64,000 nt of DNA from Mycobacterium avium subsp. avium (lineage in GTDB: Bacteria > Actinomycetota > Actinomycetes > Mycobacteriales > Mycobacteriaceae), in the NCBI RefSeq assembly GCF_009741445.1, contig NZ_CP046507.1:806001-870000 (forward strand), given 5' to 3'. A program made the position numbers and the translations under genes. The notes beneath the pieces were generated by a model. That model did not search any database. It was not told where the DNA came from and saw only the letters and a program-made list of their open reading frames with translations. Position 1 is the stretch's first letter. Every line of letters begins with the position of its first letter. This document shows, one piece after another, positions 8,261-19,419 of the stretch.

Positions 8261-9052
8261 ATGACGAACATCGTGGTCCTGATAAAGCAGGTCCCAGACA
8301 CCTGGTCGGAGCGCAAGCTGACAGACGGCGACTGGACGCTCGACCGCGAGGCCGCCGACGCGGTGCTGGACGAGATCAACGAACGCGCGGTGGAAGAGGC
8401 CCTGCAGATCCGCGAGCGCGAGGGCGGCGAGGGCTCGGTCACCGTGCTGACCGCGGGCCCCGAGCGGGCCACCGAGGCGATCCGCAAGGCGCTGTCCATG
8501 GGTGCCGACAAGGCCGTCCACCTCAAGGACGACGGCATGCACGGCTCCGACGTGGTGCAGACCGGCTGGGCGCTGGCGCGCGCGCTGGGCACCATCGAGG
8601 GCACCGAGCTGGTGATCGCCGGTAACGAGTCCACCGACGGCACCGGCGGGGCGGTGCCCGCCATCATCGCCGAGTACCTGGGCCTGCCGCAGCTCACCCA
8701 CCTGCGCAAGCTGTCCATCGAGAACGGCAAGGTCACCGGCGAGCGGGAGACCGACGACGGCGTCTTCAACCTGGAGGCCACGCTGCCCGCGGTGGTGAGC
8801 GTCACCGAGAAGATCAACGAGCCGCGCTTCCCCTCGTTCAAGGGCATCATGGCCGCCAAGAAGAAAGAGGTCACGGTGCTGACGCTGGCCGAGATCGGGG
8901 TCGAGCCCGACGAGGTCGGGCTGGCCAACGCCGGTTCCAGCGTGCTGTCCTCGACGCCGAAGCCGCCGAAGACCGCGGGTGAGAAGGTCACCGACGAGGG
9001 CGAGGGCGGCAACCAGATCGCCCAGTACCTGGTCGGCCAGAAGATCATCTAA
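8261..9052 (+). CDS. etfB: Electron transfer flavoprotein beta subunit
   Basis: A 263-residue ETF beta subunit (Rv3029c: 266). It begins TNIVVLIKQVPDT and contains the ETF-beta signature around VIAGNESTDGTGGAVPAIIAEYLG (about residues 118-142). With EtfA it forms the FAD/AMP heterodimer that takes electrons from acyl-CoA dehydrogenases and passes them to an ETF:quinone oxidoreductase. GAGGAGGACG lies upstream of the ATG as ribosome-binding site. etfA follows after 39 bp in the same operon. Confidence 0.97.
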   Translation: MTNIVVLIKQVPDTWSERKLTDGDWTLDREAADAVLDEINERAVEEALQIREREGGEGSVTVLTAGPERATEAIRKALSMGADKAVHLKDDGMHGSDVVQTGWALARALGTIEGTELVIAGNESTDGTGGAVPAIIAEYLGLPQLTHLRKLSIENGKVTGERETDDGVFNLEATLPAVVSVTEKINEPRFPSFKGIMAAKKKEVTVLTLAEIGVEPDEVGLANAGSSVLSSTPKPPKTAGEKVTDEGEGGNQIAQYLVGQKII

Positions 9053-9091
9053 GACGAGCCCACATCCCACAGACGAGAAGAGCGATAAACC

Positions 9092-10048
9092 ATGGCTGAA
9101 GTATTGGTGCTCGTGGAGCACGCCGAGGGTGCACTGAAGAAGGTCACCTCCGAACTGATCACCGCCGCCCGGGCGCTGGGCGAGCCGTCGGCCGTCGTGG
9201 TCGGCACGCCGGGAACGGCCGCGCCGCTGGTCGACGGGCTGAAGGAGGCCGGCGCCGCCAAGATCTACGTCGCCGAGTCCGACGACGTCGACAAGTACCT
9301 GATCACCCCGGTGGTCGACGTGCTGGCATCGCTGGCCGAGTCGAACGCCCCGGCGGCCGTGCTGCTGGCCGCCAACGCCGACGGCAAGGAGATCGCCGGC
9401 CGGCTCGCCGCCCGGATCGGCTCCGGGCTGCTGGTCGACGTAGTCGAGGTCAAGGAGGGCGCCAAGGCCGTGCACTCCATCTTCGGTGGCGCGTTCACCG
9501 TCGAGGCACAGGCCAACGGCGACACCCCGGTGATCACGCTGCGCGCCGGTGCCGTCGACGCCGAGCCGGCCGCCGGCGCGGGCGAGCAGGTCACCGTCGA
9601 GGTCCCGGCCGCCGCCGAGAACGCCACCAAGATCACCGCCCGCGAGCCCGCGGTCGCCGGTGACCGCCCCGAGTTGACCGAGGCCAGCATCGTGGTCTCC
9701 GGTGGCCGCGGCGTGGGCAGCGCGGAGAACTTCAAGGTGGTCGAGGAGCTGGCCGACGCGCTCGGCGCGGCCGTCGGCGCCTCGCGTGCCGCCGTCGACT
9801 CCGGCTACTACCCGGGCCAGTTCCAGGTGGGCCAGACCGGTAAGACGGTGTCGCCGCAGCTCTACATCGCGCTGGGCATCTCCGGCGCGATCCAGCACCG
9901 CGCGGGCATGCAGACGTCCAAGACCATCGTCGCGGTCAACAAGGACGAAGAGGCGCCGATCTTCGAGATCGCCGACTACGGCGTGGTGGGCGACCTGTTC
10001 AAGGTCGCCCCGCAGCTGACCGAGGCGATCAAGGCCCGCAAGGGCTGA
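9092..10048 (+). CDS. etfA: Electron transfer flavoprotein alpha subunit
   Basis: A 318-residue ETF alpha subunit (Rv3028c, also called fixB). The N-terminal half is the ETF domain. The C-terminal FAD-binding domain shows [32 protein letters not shown] and [14 protein letters not shown] (about residues 208-275), the ETF-alpha signature holding the flavin. It acts with EtfB in fatty-acid and amino-acid oxidation. A strong hairpin follows its stop codon. Confidence 0.97.
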   Translation: MAEVLVLVEHAEGALKKVTSELITAARALGEPSAVVVGTPGTAAPLVDGLKEAGAAKIYVAESDDVDKYLITPVVDVLASLAESNAPAAVLLAANADGKEIAGRLAARIGSGLLVDVVEVKEGAKAVHSIFGGAFTVEAQANGDTPVITLRAGAVDAEPAAGAGEQVTVEVPAAAENATKITAREPAVAGDRPELTEASIVVSGGRGVGSAENFKVVEELADALGAAVGASRAAVDSGYYPGQFQVGQTGKTVSPQLYIALGISGAIQHRAGMQTSKTIVAVNKDEEAPIFEIADYGVVGDLFKVAPQLTEAIKARKG

Positions 10049-10055
10049 TAGCCGC

Positions 10056-10112
10056 GCGAGCAGACGCAAAAGCCCCCGACGCCCCGGCGTGTCGGGGGCT
10101 TTTGCATCTGCT
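10056..10112 (+). terminator. Long hairpin after etfA, likely terminator
   Basis: Perfect 15-bp arms (10066-10080 and 10091-10105) enclose a 10-nt loop. Counting one mismatch, the stem extends to 22 bp (10059-10080 and 10091-10112). The stem ends in GGGGGCTTTTGC rather than a true U-tract. The 5' flank 10056-10072 (GCGAGCAGACGCAAAAG) recurs identically at 46855-46871. Confidence 0.8.
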
Positions 10113-10224
10113 GGGCCCGAGGTAACGGCGGTCACGCTTTTCGCCACAGTTCGTCATCTGACGTGCACCGACACGTCATAGCGTCGACGCCGACTCGCTC
10201 ATCGGCTGCGCCACGTTGGGTGCC

Positions 10225-11070
10225 ATGAGCATTGCTTCGGTCCTCATACCCAGCGACCACCCCAGCGGTCCGGCGACCGGGTCGTCCGCCGCGCCGCGCT
10301 ACTCCCTGCTGCTGTCGGCCGACCCCGCCATGATCGAGGCGGCGCAGCGGCTCCGCTACGAGGTGTTCACTAGCACGCCGGGCTTCGCCCTGCCGTCGGC
10401 CGACGGGTCCGGCCGCGACGTCGACCGGTTCGACGAATTCTGCGACCACCTGCTGGTCCGCGACGACGACACCGGCGAGCTGGTGGGCTGCTACCGGATG
10501 CTGGCGCCCGCGGGCGCCATCGCGGCCGGCGGCCTCTACACCGCCACCGAGTTCGACATCCGCGCCTTCGACCCGCTGCGGCCGTCGCTGGTGGAGATGG
10601 GCCGCGCCGTGGTGCGCGACGGGCACCGCAACGGCGGCGTGGTGCTGCTGATGTGGGCGGGCATCCTGGCCTACCTGGACCGCTACGGCTACGACTACGT
10701 GACCGGATGCGTGTCGGTGCCCATCGGGGACGCCGATGATGCGCCCCCGGGCAGCCGGCTGCGGGGCGTGCGTGACTTCGTCGTCAGCCGGCACGGCGCG
10801 CCGGCGCGGTACCGGGTGCGACCGCACCGGCCGGTGGTCGTCGACGGCACCGCCCTGGACGACATCCAGCCGCCCGCGCGGCCGTCGGTTCCGGCGCTGA
10901 TGCGCGGCTACCTGCGGTTGGGCGCCCAGGTGTGCGGCGAGCCCGCGCACGACCCCGACTTCGGGGTCGGCGACTTCTGCGTGCTGCTGGGCAAACAGGA
11001 TGCCGACACCCGGTACCTGAAGCGACTGAGATCGGTGTCGGCGGCCGCGGAACTGGCGGGCGGCCGGTGA
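10225..11070 (+). CDS. GNAT-family acyltransferase, OlsB/ornithine acyltransferase-like (Rv3027c-like)
   Basis: A 281-residue GNAT_5-type protein related to acyl-ACP-dependent N-acyltransferases. RLRYEVFTSTPGF (about residues 45-57) and RDVDRFDEFCDHLLV are the family N-terminal blocks. LVGCYRML and EMGRAVVRDGHRNGGVVLLMWAGI hold the acyl-donor-binding core. OlsB-like enzymes make lyso-ornithine lipid, which an OlsA-like enzyme acylates; the next gene is such an acyltransferase and overlaps it (TGATG). The ATG at 10225 is preferred over non-ATG starts just upstream. Confidence 0.85.
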   Translation: MSIASVLIPSDHPSGPATGSSAAPRYSLLLSADPAMIEAAQRLRYEVFTSTPGFALPSADGSGRDVDRFDEFCDHLLVRDDDTGELVGCYRMLAPAGAIAAGGLYTATEFDIRAFDPLRPSLVEMGRAVVRDGHRNGGVVLLMWAGILAYLDRYGYDYVTGCVSVPIGDADDAPPGSRLRGVRDFVVSRHGAPARYRVRPHRPVVVDGTALDDIQPPARPSVPALMRGYLRLGAQVCGEPAHDPDFGVGDFCVLLGKQDADTRYLKRLRSVSAAAELAGGR

Positions 11071-12014
11071 TGCAGGCCCCCGCGGGCGGCGGGCACTCCT
11101 GGCTGCCGCGCGCCTCGTGTGACGCCCGCTGCGTGGCCGCCGGCCGGCCGGCGGCCGAGCGGCGGCTGCGGGTGGTGGTGCGGGTGACGCTGCGGCTGCT
11201 GCTGGCGGTGCTGCTGGCACCGGGCTGGCCGCTGCTGGCGGTGCCGCTGCCGGGGCGCACCCGCGTGCAGCGCATCTACTGCCGGCTGGTGCTGCGCTGC
11301 TTCGGTGTCCGGATCACGGTGTCGGGCAACCCGATTCGCAATCTGCGCGGGGTGCTGGTGGTGAGCCCGCACACGTCATGGCTGGACGTCTTCGCCATCG
11401 GCGCGGTGCTGCCCGGGTCGTTCGTCGCGCGCGCCGACATGTTCAGCGGACCGGCGACCGGGGTGGTGGCCCGGATTCTGGAGATCATCCCGATCGAGCG
11501 GTCCAGCTTGCGGCGGCTGCCCGGCGTGGTGGACGCCGTCGCCCACCGGCTACGGGCCGGCCAGACGGTGGTGGCCTTCCCGGAGGGCACCACCTGGTGC
11601 GGTCGCGACGGCGACGATGCCGGGGGAGGCGGCGGACCGTCGCACACGTCCGGCGACGATGCCGGCCGGGGAGCGGCCGGAGGAGGAGGCGGACCATCGC
11701 ACAGGGGCCGCGGCGCCTTCTATCCGGCCATGTTCCAGGCGGCGATCGACGCCGGGCGGCCGGTGCAGCCGCTGCGGCTGACCTACCAGCACGTGGACGG
11801 CAGCACCTCGACCGCGCCCGCCTTCGTCGGCGACGAGACGCTGCTGGGCTCGATCCGCCGGCTGCTCACCGTGCGACGCACGCTGGCGCGGGTGCAGGTC
11901 GAGTCGCTGCAGCTGCCCGGGACCGACCGGCGCGCCCTGGCCGGGCGCTGCCAGTCCGCGGTGGGCGTGGCGGCGGCCCGGCGCGCTGGTCACGTGCGCG
12001 TGCTGGTGGCCTGA
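11070..12014 (+). CDS. 1-acylglycerol-3-phosphate-type (lyso-lipid) acyltransferase (Rv3026c-like) with Gly-rich insert
   Basis: A 314-residue PlsC/OlsA-family membrane acyltransferase. An N-terminal hydrophobic stretch (VTLRLLLAVLLAPGWPLLAVPL) precedes the catalytic HTSWLD (H-x4-D) and the FPEGTT glycerophosphate/acyl motif. Between TWCGR and FYPAMFQAA sits a Gly/Ser/Asp-rich insert of about 34 residues with two near-repeat blocks (GDDAGGGGGPSH and AGGGGGPSH). In the M. tuberculosis homologue, as I recall it, the flanking blocks are nearly adjacent. The start overlaps the stop of the GNAT gene, implying a two-step lipid pathway. Confidence 0.88.
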   Translation: MQAPAGGGHSWLPRASCDARCVAAGRPAAERRLRVVVRVTLRLLLAVLLAPGWPLLAVPLPGRTRVQRIYCRLVLRCFGVRITVSGNPIRNLRGVLVVSPHTSWLDVFAIGAVLPGSFVARADMFSGPATGVVARILEIIPIERSSLRRLPGVVDAVAHRLRAGQTVVAFPEGTTWCGRDGDDAGGGGGPSHTSGDDAGRGAAGGGGGPSHRGRGAFYPAMFQAAIDAGRPVQPLRLTYQHVDGSTSTAPAFVGDETLLGSIRRLLTVRRTLARVQVESLQLPGTDRRALAGRCQSAVGVAAARRAGHVRVLVA

Positions 12015-12047
12015 GCCCGCCGGCCGGCCGGTATCGTGGGTCGGGTC

Positions 12048-13226
12048 ATGGTCTACCTGGATCACGCCGCCACCACCCCGATGCACCCCGCCGCCGTCGA
12101 GGCGATGACGGCTGTGCTCGGCACGGTCGGCAACGCCTCCTCGCTGCACACCAGCGGCCGGGCGGCGCGGCGGCGCATCGAGGAGTCCCGCGAGCTGTTC
12201 GCCGACAAGCTGGGCGCGCGCCCCTCGGAGGTGATCTTCACCGCGGGCGGCACCGAGAGCGACAACCTGGCGGTCAAGGGCATCTACTGGGCCCGCCGCG
12301 ACGCCGAGCCGCGGCAGCGGCGCATCGTGACCAGCGAGGTGGAACACCACGCCGTGCTGGACTCGGTGAACTGGCTCGTCGAACACGAAGGCGCCGAGGT
12401 GACCTGGCTGCCGACCGCCGCCGACGGCTCGGTGAGCCCCCCCGCGCTGCGCGAGGTGCTCACCCGTCACGACGACGTCGCCCTGGTCTCGGTGATGTGG
12501 GCCAACAACGAGGTCGGCACCGTGCAGCCGGTCGCGGAATTGGCTGCTGTCGCAGCGGAATTCGGTGTCCCGATGCACAGCGATGCGGTCCAGGCGGTGG
12601 GCCAGCTGCCGGTCGACTTCACCGCCAGCGGGTTGTCGGCGATGAGCGTGACCGCGCACAAGTTCGGCGGCCCGCCGGCCGTGGGCGCGCTGCTGCTGCG
12701 CCGCGACGTCGCGTGCGTGCCGCTGGCGCACGGCGGCGGGCAGGAACGCGACATCCGTTCGGGCACAGCCGATGTCGCCGGGGCGGTCGGAATGGCGGCG
12801 GCGGCCCGGATCTCGGTCGACGGGCTGGAAACCAACAGCGCCCGGCTGCGCGCGTTGCGGGACCGGCTGGTCGACGGGGTGCTGGCCGGCATCGAGGACG
12901 TCACCCTCAACGGCGCCCGCGATCCGTTGCGCCTTCCCGGCAACGCGCACTTCACCTTCCGCGGCTGCGAGGGCGATGCGCTGTTGATGTTGTTGGACGC
13001 CAACGGGATCGAGTGTTCAACCGGTTCGGCGTGCACCGCCGGTGTGGCGCAGCCGTCGCACGTGCTGGTGGCGATGGGCGTGGACCCGGCCAGCGCCCGC
13101 GGCTCGTTGCGACTGTCGTTGGGGCACACCAGCATCGACGCGGACGTCGACGCCGTGCTGCGGGTGTTGCCCGGGGCGGTGGAACGCGCTCGCCGGGCCG
13201 CGCTGGCCGCAGCGGGGGCTTCGTAA
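12048..13226 (+). CDS. iscS: Cysteine desulfurase
   Basis: A 392-residue class V aminotransferase-fold enzyme (Rv3025c: 393). It starts [14 protein letters not shown], has the PLP-binding lysine at K205 (TAHKFGG), and the catalytic cysteine loop [12 protein letters not shown]. It mobilises sulfur from cysteine for Fe-S clusters and, with the adjacent mnmA, for tRNA 2-thiouridine. ATG 12048 fits the family start; a GTG 12 bp upstream in frame is less likely. mnmA begins directly after the stop codon. Confidence 0.97.
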   Translation: MVYLDHAATTPMHPAAVEAMTAVLGTVGNASSLHTSGRAARRRIEESRELFADKLGARPSEVIFTAGGTESDNLAVKGIYWARRDAEPRQRRIVTSEVEHHAVLDSVNWLVEHEGAEVTWLPTAADGSVSPPALREVLTRHDDVALVSVMWANNEVGTVQPVAELAAVAAEFGVPMHSDAVQAVGQLPVDFTASGLSAMSVTAHKFGGPPAVGALLLRRDVACVPLAHGGGQERDIRSGTADVAGAVGMAAAARISVDGLETNSARLRALRDRLVDGVLAGIEDVTLNGARDPLRLPGNAHFTFRGCEGDALLMLLDANGIECSTGSACTAGVAQPSHVLVAMGVDPASARGSLRLSLGHTSIDADVDAVLRVLPGAVERARRAALAAAGAS

Positions 13227-14303
13227 GTGAGAGTGCTTGCCGCCATGAGCGGTGGCGTCGACTCGTCGGTCGCCGCCGCCCGGATGGTCGACGCCGGACA
13301 CGACGTGGTGGGAGTGCACCTGGCGCTGTCCACCGCTCCCGGCACGCTGCGCACCGGTTCGCGGGGGTGCTGCTCGAAGGAGGACGCCTCCGACGCGCGC
13401 CGGGTCGCCGATGTGCTCGGAATCCCGTTCTACGTCTGGGATTTCGCGGAGAAGTTCCAAGCGGACGTGATCGACGCGTTCGTGTCGGCCTACGCCCGCG
13501 GCGAAACACCCAACCCCTGCGTGACGTGCAACCAGAAGATCAAGTTCTCGGCGCTGTCGGCCAAAGCCGTTGCGCTCGGGTTCGACGCGGTGGCCACCGG
13601 GCACTATGCCCGGCTGTCCGGCGGGCGGCTGCGCCGCGCCGTCGACAAGGACAAGGACCAGTCCTACGTGCTGGCCGTGCTCAGCGCCGAGCAGTTGCGG
13701 CACGCGGCGTTCCCCATCGGTGACACCCCCAAGCCGCAGATCCGCGAAGAGGCCGCGCGGCGGGGGCTGGCCGTCGCCGAAAAGCCGGACAGCCACGACA
13801 TCTGCTTCATCCCCTCCGGCAACACCCGCGCCTTTTTGGGTGAGCGCATCGGGGTCCGACGCGGCGCCGTCGTCAACGCCGACGGCACGGTGCTCGCCGA
13901 GCACGACGGCGTGCACGGCTTCACCATCGGGCAGCGCAAAGGGCTCGGCATCGCCGGGCCGGGCCCCGACGGGCGGCCGCGCTACGTGACGGCGATCGAC
14001 GCCGACACCGCGACCGTGCGGGTGGGGGAGGCGGCCGACCTCGATGTGCGCGAAATGCTCGGGCGCGCAGTGGTATTCACCTCGGGAACGGCTCCGTCCG
14101 GGCCGTTCGAGTGCGCGGTTCAGGTGCGCGCGCACGGTGAAACCGCGGACGCGGTGGCCGAACTGGTCGGCGACGAGCTGGTGGTGCGCCTGCGCGCCCC
14201 GCTGCGCGGCGTCGCACCGGGCCAGACCCTGGCGCTCTACCGGCGCGACCCCGACGGCGACGAGGTGCTCGGCAGCGCGACCATCGCCGGCACGTCGCGC
14301 TGA
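13227..14303 (+). CDS. mnmA: tRNA-specific 2-thiouridylase
   Basis: A 358-residue MnmA/TrmU. It has the PP-loop [10 protein letters not shown] (residues 8-17), the catalytic cysteine pair in NPCVTCN (C98, C101) and the second active cysteine in [12 protein letters not shown] (about residue 193), plus the central [11 protein letters not shown] motif. It adds sulfur from IscS to U34 of tRNAs reading Gln, Glu and Lys codons. The GTG start abuts the iscS stop with no gap, so the two are coupled. Confidence 0.97.
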   Translation: MRVLAAMSGGVDSSVAAARMVDAGHDVVGVHLALSTAPGTLRTGSRGCCSKEDASDARRVADVLGIPFYVWDFAEKFQADVIDAFVSAYARGETPNPCVTCNQKIKFSALSAKAVALGFDAVATGHYARLSGGRLRRAVDKDKDQSYVLAVLSAEQLRHAAFPIGDTPKPQIREEAARRGLAVAEKPDSHDICFIPSGNTRAFLGERIGVRRGAVVNADGTVLAEHDGVHGFTIGQRKGLGIAGPGPDGRPRYVTAIDADTATVRVGEAADLDVREMLGRAVVFTSGTAPSGPFECAVQVRAHGETADAVAELVGDELVVRLRAPLRGVAPGQTLALYRRDPDGDEVLGSATIAGTSR

Positions 14304-14310
14304 GCCGGGC

Positions 14311-14955
14311 CTAACGCGGCACGTTCGCGGCGATGTTCGTCATCACGATGTCGGACACCGATTGCGCGAAGCCGCAGAAGGTGACTTCCAGCATGGCCAC
14401 CGACAGGATCCGGTAGTCGCGCCCGCAGCCGCCGGGCCGCAGGTGCAGAGAGCCGGCGTCGGCGTTCCAGTCGCCGACGTAGAGCTGACCGCCCGAGCCG
14501 TTCGCGCAGTCCGTGACCGCACCCACCAGGGAGCCGAAGGCGCGCCGCGCGGTGTCGGCGTCGCGATAGGCCGCCGCGCCCTCGGAGATCAACGCCCCGT
14601 CGGGCGGGTCCTGGAAGGTGGTCTTGTGAAACGCCTCGAGATCGCGCCCGAACGTTGCCGTCTCGGCGTAGATGAACCGGCACTCCGGCGGCGCGGTCTG
14701 CGCCAGCGCCTCGATGTCCACCGGGCTGGTGCCGTCCATCGAGGGAATGATGCTCAGGTGCTCCCCGGCGCCGGTGATCGCCCGCATCCGCGACTGGTCC
14801 AGCAGGATGGCGTCGACGTCGACGCCCTGCACCACCCGGTGGTTGGCGCCGGGTCCCGGCACCGCCGCCCCGTCCACCACCCGGCTGCACGCCGCGGCCA
14901 GCAGCACCACCGCGCCCAGCAGCGGCAGCCACCGACCATTCGCCTTCTGCGACAC
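14311..14955 (-). CDS. lpqA: Lipoprotein with PknH-like sensor domain, LpqA-like (Rv3016)
   Basis: A 214-residue predicted lipoprotein. From the GTG at 14955 the signal peptide reads GRWLPLLGAVVLLAAACS, with lipobox LAAAC. The outer domain has spaced cysteines (PPECRF, TDCAN, GGCGR, TFCGF) in the pattern of the PknH extracellular sensor domain, with two disulfides expected. In H37Rv a lipoprotein, lpqA, occupies this position next to Rv3015c, so the symbol is by position and type. It ends 7 bp from the convergent mnmA. Confidence 0.75.
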   Translation of the reverse strand: MSQKANGRWLPLLGAVVLLAAACSRVVDGAAVPGPGANHRVVQGVDVDAILLDQSRMRAITGAGEHLSIIPSMDGTSPVDIEALAQTAPPECRFIYAETATFGRDLEAFHKTTFQDPPDGALISEGAAAYRDADTARRAFGSLVGAVTDCANGSGGQLYVGDWNADAGSLHLRPGGCGRDYRILSVAMLEVTFCGFAQSVSDIVMTNIAANVPR

Positions 14956-15041
14956 CGTTTCGCACCCCTTCGGCTCGAACCTACCCGCGCCGCGCCCGGG
15001 CCCCCAGCCCCCTGCCGGCCGCCGGATCGGCCGACGTCGAA

Positions 15042-15047
15042 TACGGT
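15042..15047 (+). promoter_or_regulatory. -10 element of a probable leaderless transcript
   Basis: TACGGT fits the mycobacterial TANNNT -10 element and lies 6 nt before the GTG at 15054. The transcript should therefore start at or within a base of the start codon. Confidence 0.5.
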
Positions 15048-15053
15048 TGCCCG

Positions 15054-16082
15054 GTGAGTGCTTTCGCCCGCCCCTTCGCAACGGCCAGCGGCGTCGGATC
15101 GTGGCCCGGCACGGTCGCGCGGGAGGCCGCCGAGGTCGTCGTCGGGGAATTGGCGGGCGCGCTGGCCCACATCGTCGAGTTGCCCGCCCGCGGGGTGGGC
15201 GCCGACATGCTCGGCCGGGCTGGGGCGCTGCTGGTCGACGTGGCCATCGACACCGTGCCGCGCGGCTACCGCCTGGTGGCCCGGCCGGGCGCGGTCACCC
15301 GCCGCGCCATCAGCCTGCTCGACGAGGACATGGACGCGCTGGAGGAGGCCTGGGAGGCCGCCGGCCTGCGCAACGACGGCCGGGTGGTCAAGGTGCAGGC
15401 CCCGGGGCCCGTCACGCTGGCCGCCGAGATCGAGCTGGCCAACGGGCACCGGGCGATCACCGACCCCGGGGCGCTGCGCGATCTGGCGGCCTCGCTGGGC
15501 GAGGGCGTGGCCGCGCACCGCGCGCGGCTGTCCCGCCGCCTCGAGACGCCGGTGGTGGTCCAGTTCGACGAGCCGTCGCTGCCGGCGGCGTTGGGCGGCG
15601 GGCTGCCCGGGGTGACCGCGCTCAGTCCGGTGCCGCCTCTCGATGAGGCCCTGGCGCGCGGCCTGCTCGACGGCTGCGTCCACACCGTCGGCGGTGAGGT
15701 GCTGTTGCACTGCTGCGGCCCCGATATGCCATGGAACCTGTTGCAGGACAGCGCGTTCAGCGCGGTGTCGGTGGATGCGAGCGCGTTGGGCGCCGCGGAT
15801 CTCGACGGGATGGCCGCGTTCGTGGAGTCGGGCCGGGCGGTGGCGTTGGGCGTCGTCGCCGTCGGCGTCCCGCCGCGGCGGCCGTCGGCCGAGCAGGTGG
15901 CCGGCGCCGTGGTCGCGGTGACCGATCGGCTCGGCTTCACCCGCTCGGCTCTGCGCGACCGGATCGGCGTCACCCCGGCGTGCGGCCTGGCCGGCGCCAC
16001 GCCCGAGTGGGCGCGCACCGCGATCGGGCTCGCCCGCCGGGCGGCCGAACTGTTCGCCGAGGACCCCGACGCCATCGAATAG
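15054..16082 (+). CDS. MetE C-terminal-domain-like, B12-independent methionine-synthase-related protein (Rv3015c-like)
   Basis: A 342-residue TIM-barrel protein of the UROD/MetE superfamily (Rv3015c: 337). It resembles only the C-terminal half of MetE. TASGVGSWPGTVAREAAEVV opens the barrel, VVVQFDEPSLPAAL is the substrate-binding segment, and LLHCCGPDMPW plus TPACGLAGATPEWAR carry the zinc-ligand-like Cys positions. Methyl donor and acceptor are not known. It precedes ligA by 54 bp. Confidence 0.85.
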   Translation: MSAFARPFATASGVGSWPGTVAREAAEVVVGELAGALAHIVELPARGVGADMLGRAGALLVDVAIDTVPRGYRLVARPGAVTRRAISLLDEDMDALEEAWEAAGLRNDGRVVKVQAPGPVTLAAEIELANGHRAITDPGALRDLAASLGEGVAAHRARLSRRLETPVVVQFDEPSLPAALGGGLPGVTALSPVPPLDEALARGLLDGCVHTVGGEVLLHCCGPDMPWNLLQDSAFSAVSVDASALGAADLDGMAAFVESGRAVALGVVAVGVPPRRPSAEQVAGAVVAVTDRLGFTRSALRDRIGVTPACGLAGATPEWARTAIGLARRAAELFAEDPDAIE

Positions 16083-16124
16083 GCAACCCGCAAGGTTGCC
16101 GGGTTTTGCGTCGGTCGGCTCGGA

Positions 16125-18218
<2,094 letters not shown>

Positions 18219-18222
18219 GCCG

Positions 18223-19334
18223 ATGAGCGGCAACTACGGTGACTCCACCCGTAGCCTCAAAGCTGTTGATCCTCAAGCTGTTTCGGGCCAGCCGGTGGCG
18301 CCGCAGCCGGTGCTGGCCGCCACCTATCACCTGTCCGGCGACGAAACCGCGGGCGTGGACAGCTATGGCCGCAACTCCAATCCCACCTGGCGGCAACTGG
18401 AGTCGGCGCTCGCCGAGCTCGAGGGTGCCGTCGGCGCGCTGGTGTTCGGTTCCGGCATGCGGCCATCAGCGCCGTGCTGCGCGCGCTCGCCCCGCCCGGG
18501 TCGACCGTGGTGGTGCCGGCCGACGGCTATTACCAGGTGCGCCGCCACGCCGCCGAAGACCTGGCGCCCGCGGGTGTGACGGTCATCGAGGCGTCGAGTG
18601 CGCAGATCTATGACGCCGCCGCGACCGCCGACGTGGTGCTGGCCGAGACGCCGACCAATCCGGCGCTGGACGTGGTCGATCTGCACCGGCTGGCCACCGT
18701 CTGTCACGGTCGGGGAGCGCGGCTGGTGGTCGACAACACCGCGGCCACGCCGTTGGGTCAGCAGCCGCTGTCGCTGGGCGCCGACGCGGTGGTGGCCAGC
18801 GCCACCAAGGCGTTGGCCGGTCACAGCGACCTGCTGGCCGGCTACGTCGCCAGCAGCCGGCCCGAGTTGCTGGCCGCGGTGGAACGCCAACGGCTGCTCG
18901 CCGGGGCGATCCTGGGCGGGTTCGAGGCGTGGCTTCTGTTGCGCAGCTTGGGAACCGCCGGACTGCGCTTCGAGCGCCAGTGCCAGAACGCGCGGGCGGT
19001 GGCGACGCTGCTGGCCCGCCACCCGGCGGTGCGTGCGGTGCGCTATCCCGGGCTGGCCGAGCACCCGGGGCACGCGGTGGCCAGGGCCCAGATGCGCCGG
19101 TTCGGTGGCCTGGTCGCCGTCGAACTGGCCGACGCCGCCGCGGTGCGCGCTCTCCTCGACGGCAGCGAGCTGCTGATCGCCTCCACCAGCTTCGGCGGTT
19201 TGCACACCTCGGTGGACCGGCGGGCCCGCTGGGGAGACGCGGTCCCCGACGGGTTCGCGCGCATCTCGTTGGGCATCGAGGACACCGACGACCTGCTCGC
19301 CGACATCGAGCGGGCCCTGCTGACCCTGCGCTGA
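18223..19334 (+). pseudogene. Cystathionine gamma-synthase/lyase-like PLP enzyme, frameshifted
   Basis: The frame from ATG 18223 reads a Cys/Met-metabolism PLP enzyme up to AVGALVFGSGM and is then lost at about 18459-18461. The homologous sequence continues in the next frame from about 18466 (ISAVLRALAPPGSTVVVP) to 19334, including VDNTAATPLG, the PLP-lysine motif SATKALAGHSDLLAGY and the C-terminal SFGGLHTSVDRR block. Restoring one G after ATG at 18457-18459 rebuilds a 370-residue enzyme. This is either a recent pseudogene or a one-base sequence error. It begins 4 bp after the ligA stop. Substrate specificity is not decided. Confidence 0.85.
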
Positions 19335-19406
19335 CGGACCTTTGCAGCCGTGGCCATCCGGCGAGGTTCGCGGCGCCGAAATTCGTCGGCACCGGCCGAG
19401 CGCATC

Positions 19407-19412
19407 TATGGT
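19407..19412 (+). promoter_or_regulatory. -10 element of the tetR-like gene
   Basis: TATGGT fits TANNNT and lies 7 nt before the chosen ATG at 19420, supporting that start and a leaderless transcript. Confidence 0.45.
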
Positions 19413-19419
19413 GGGCGCT

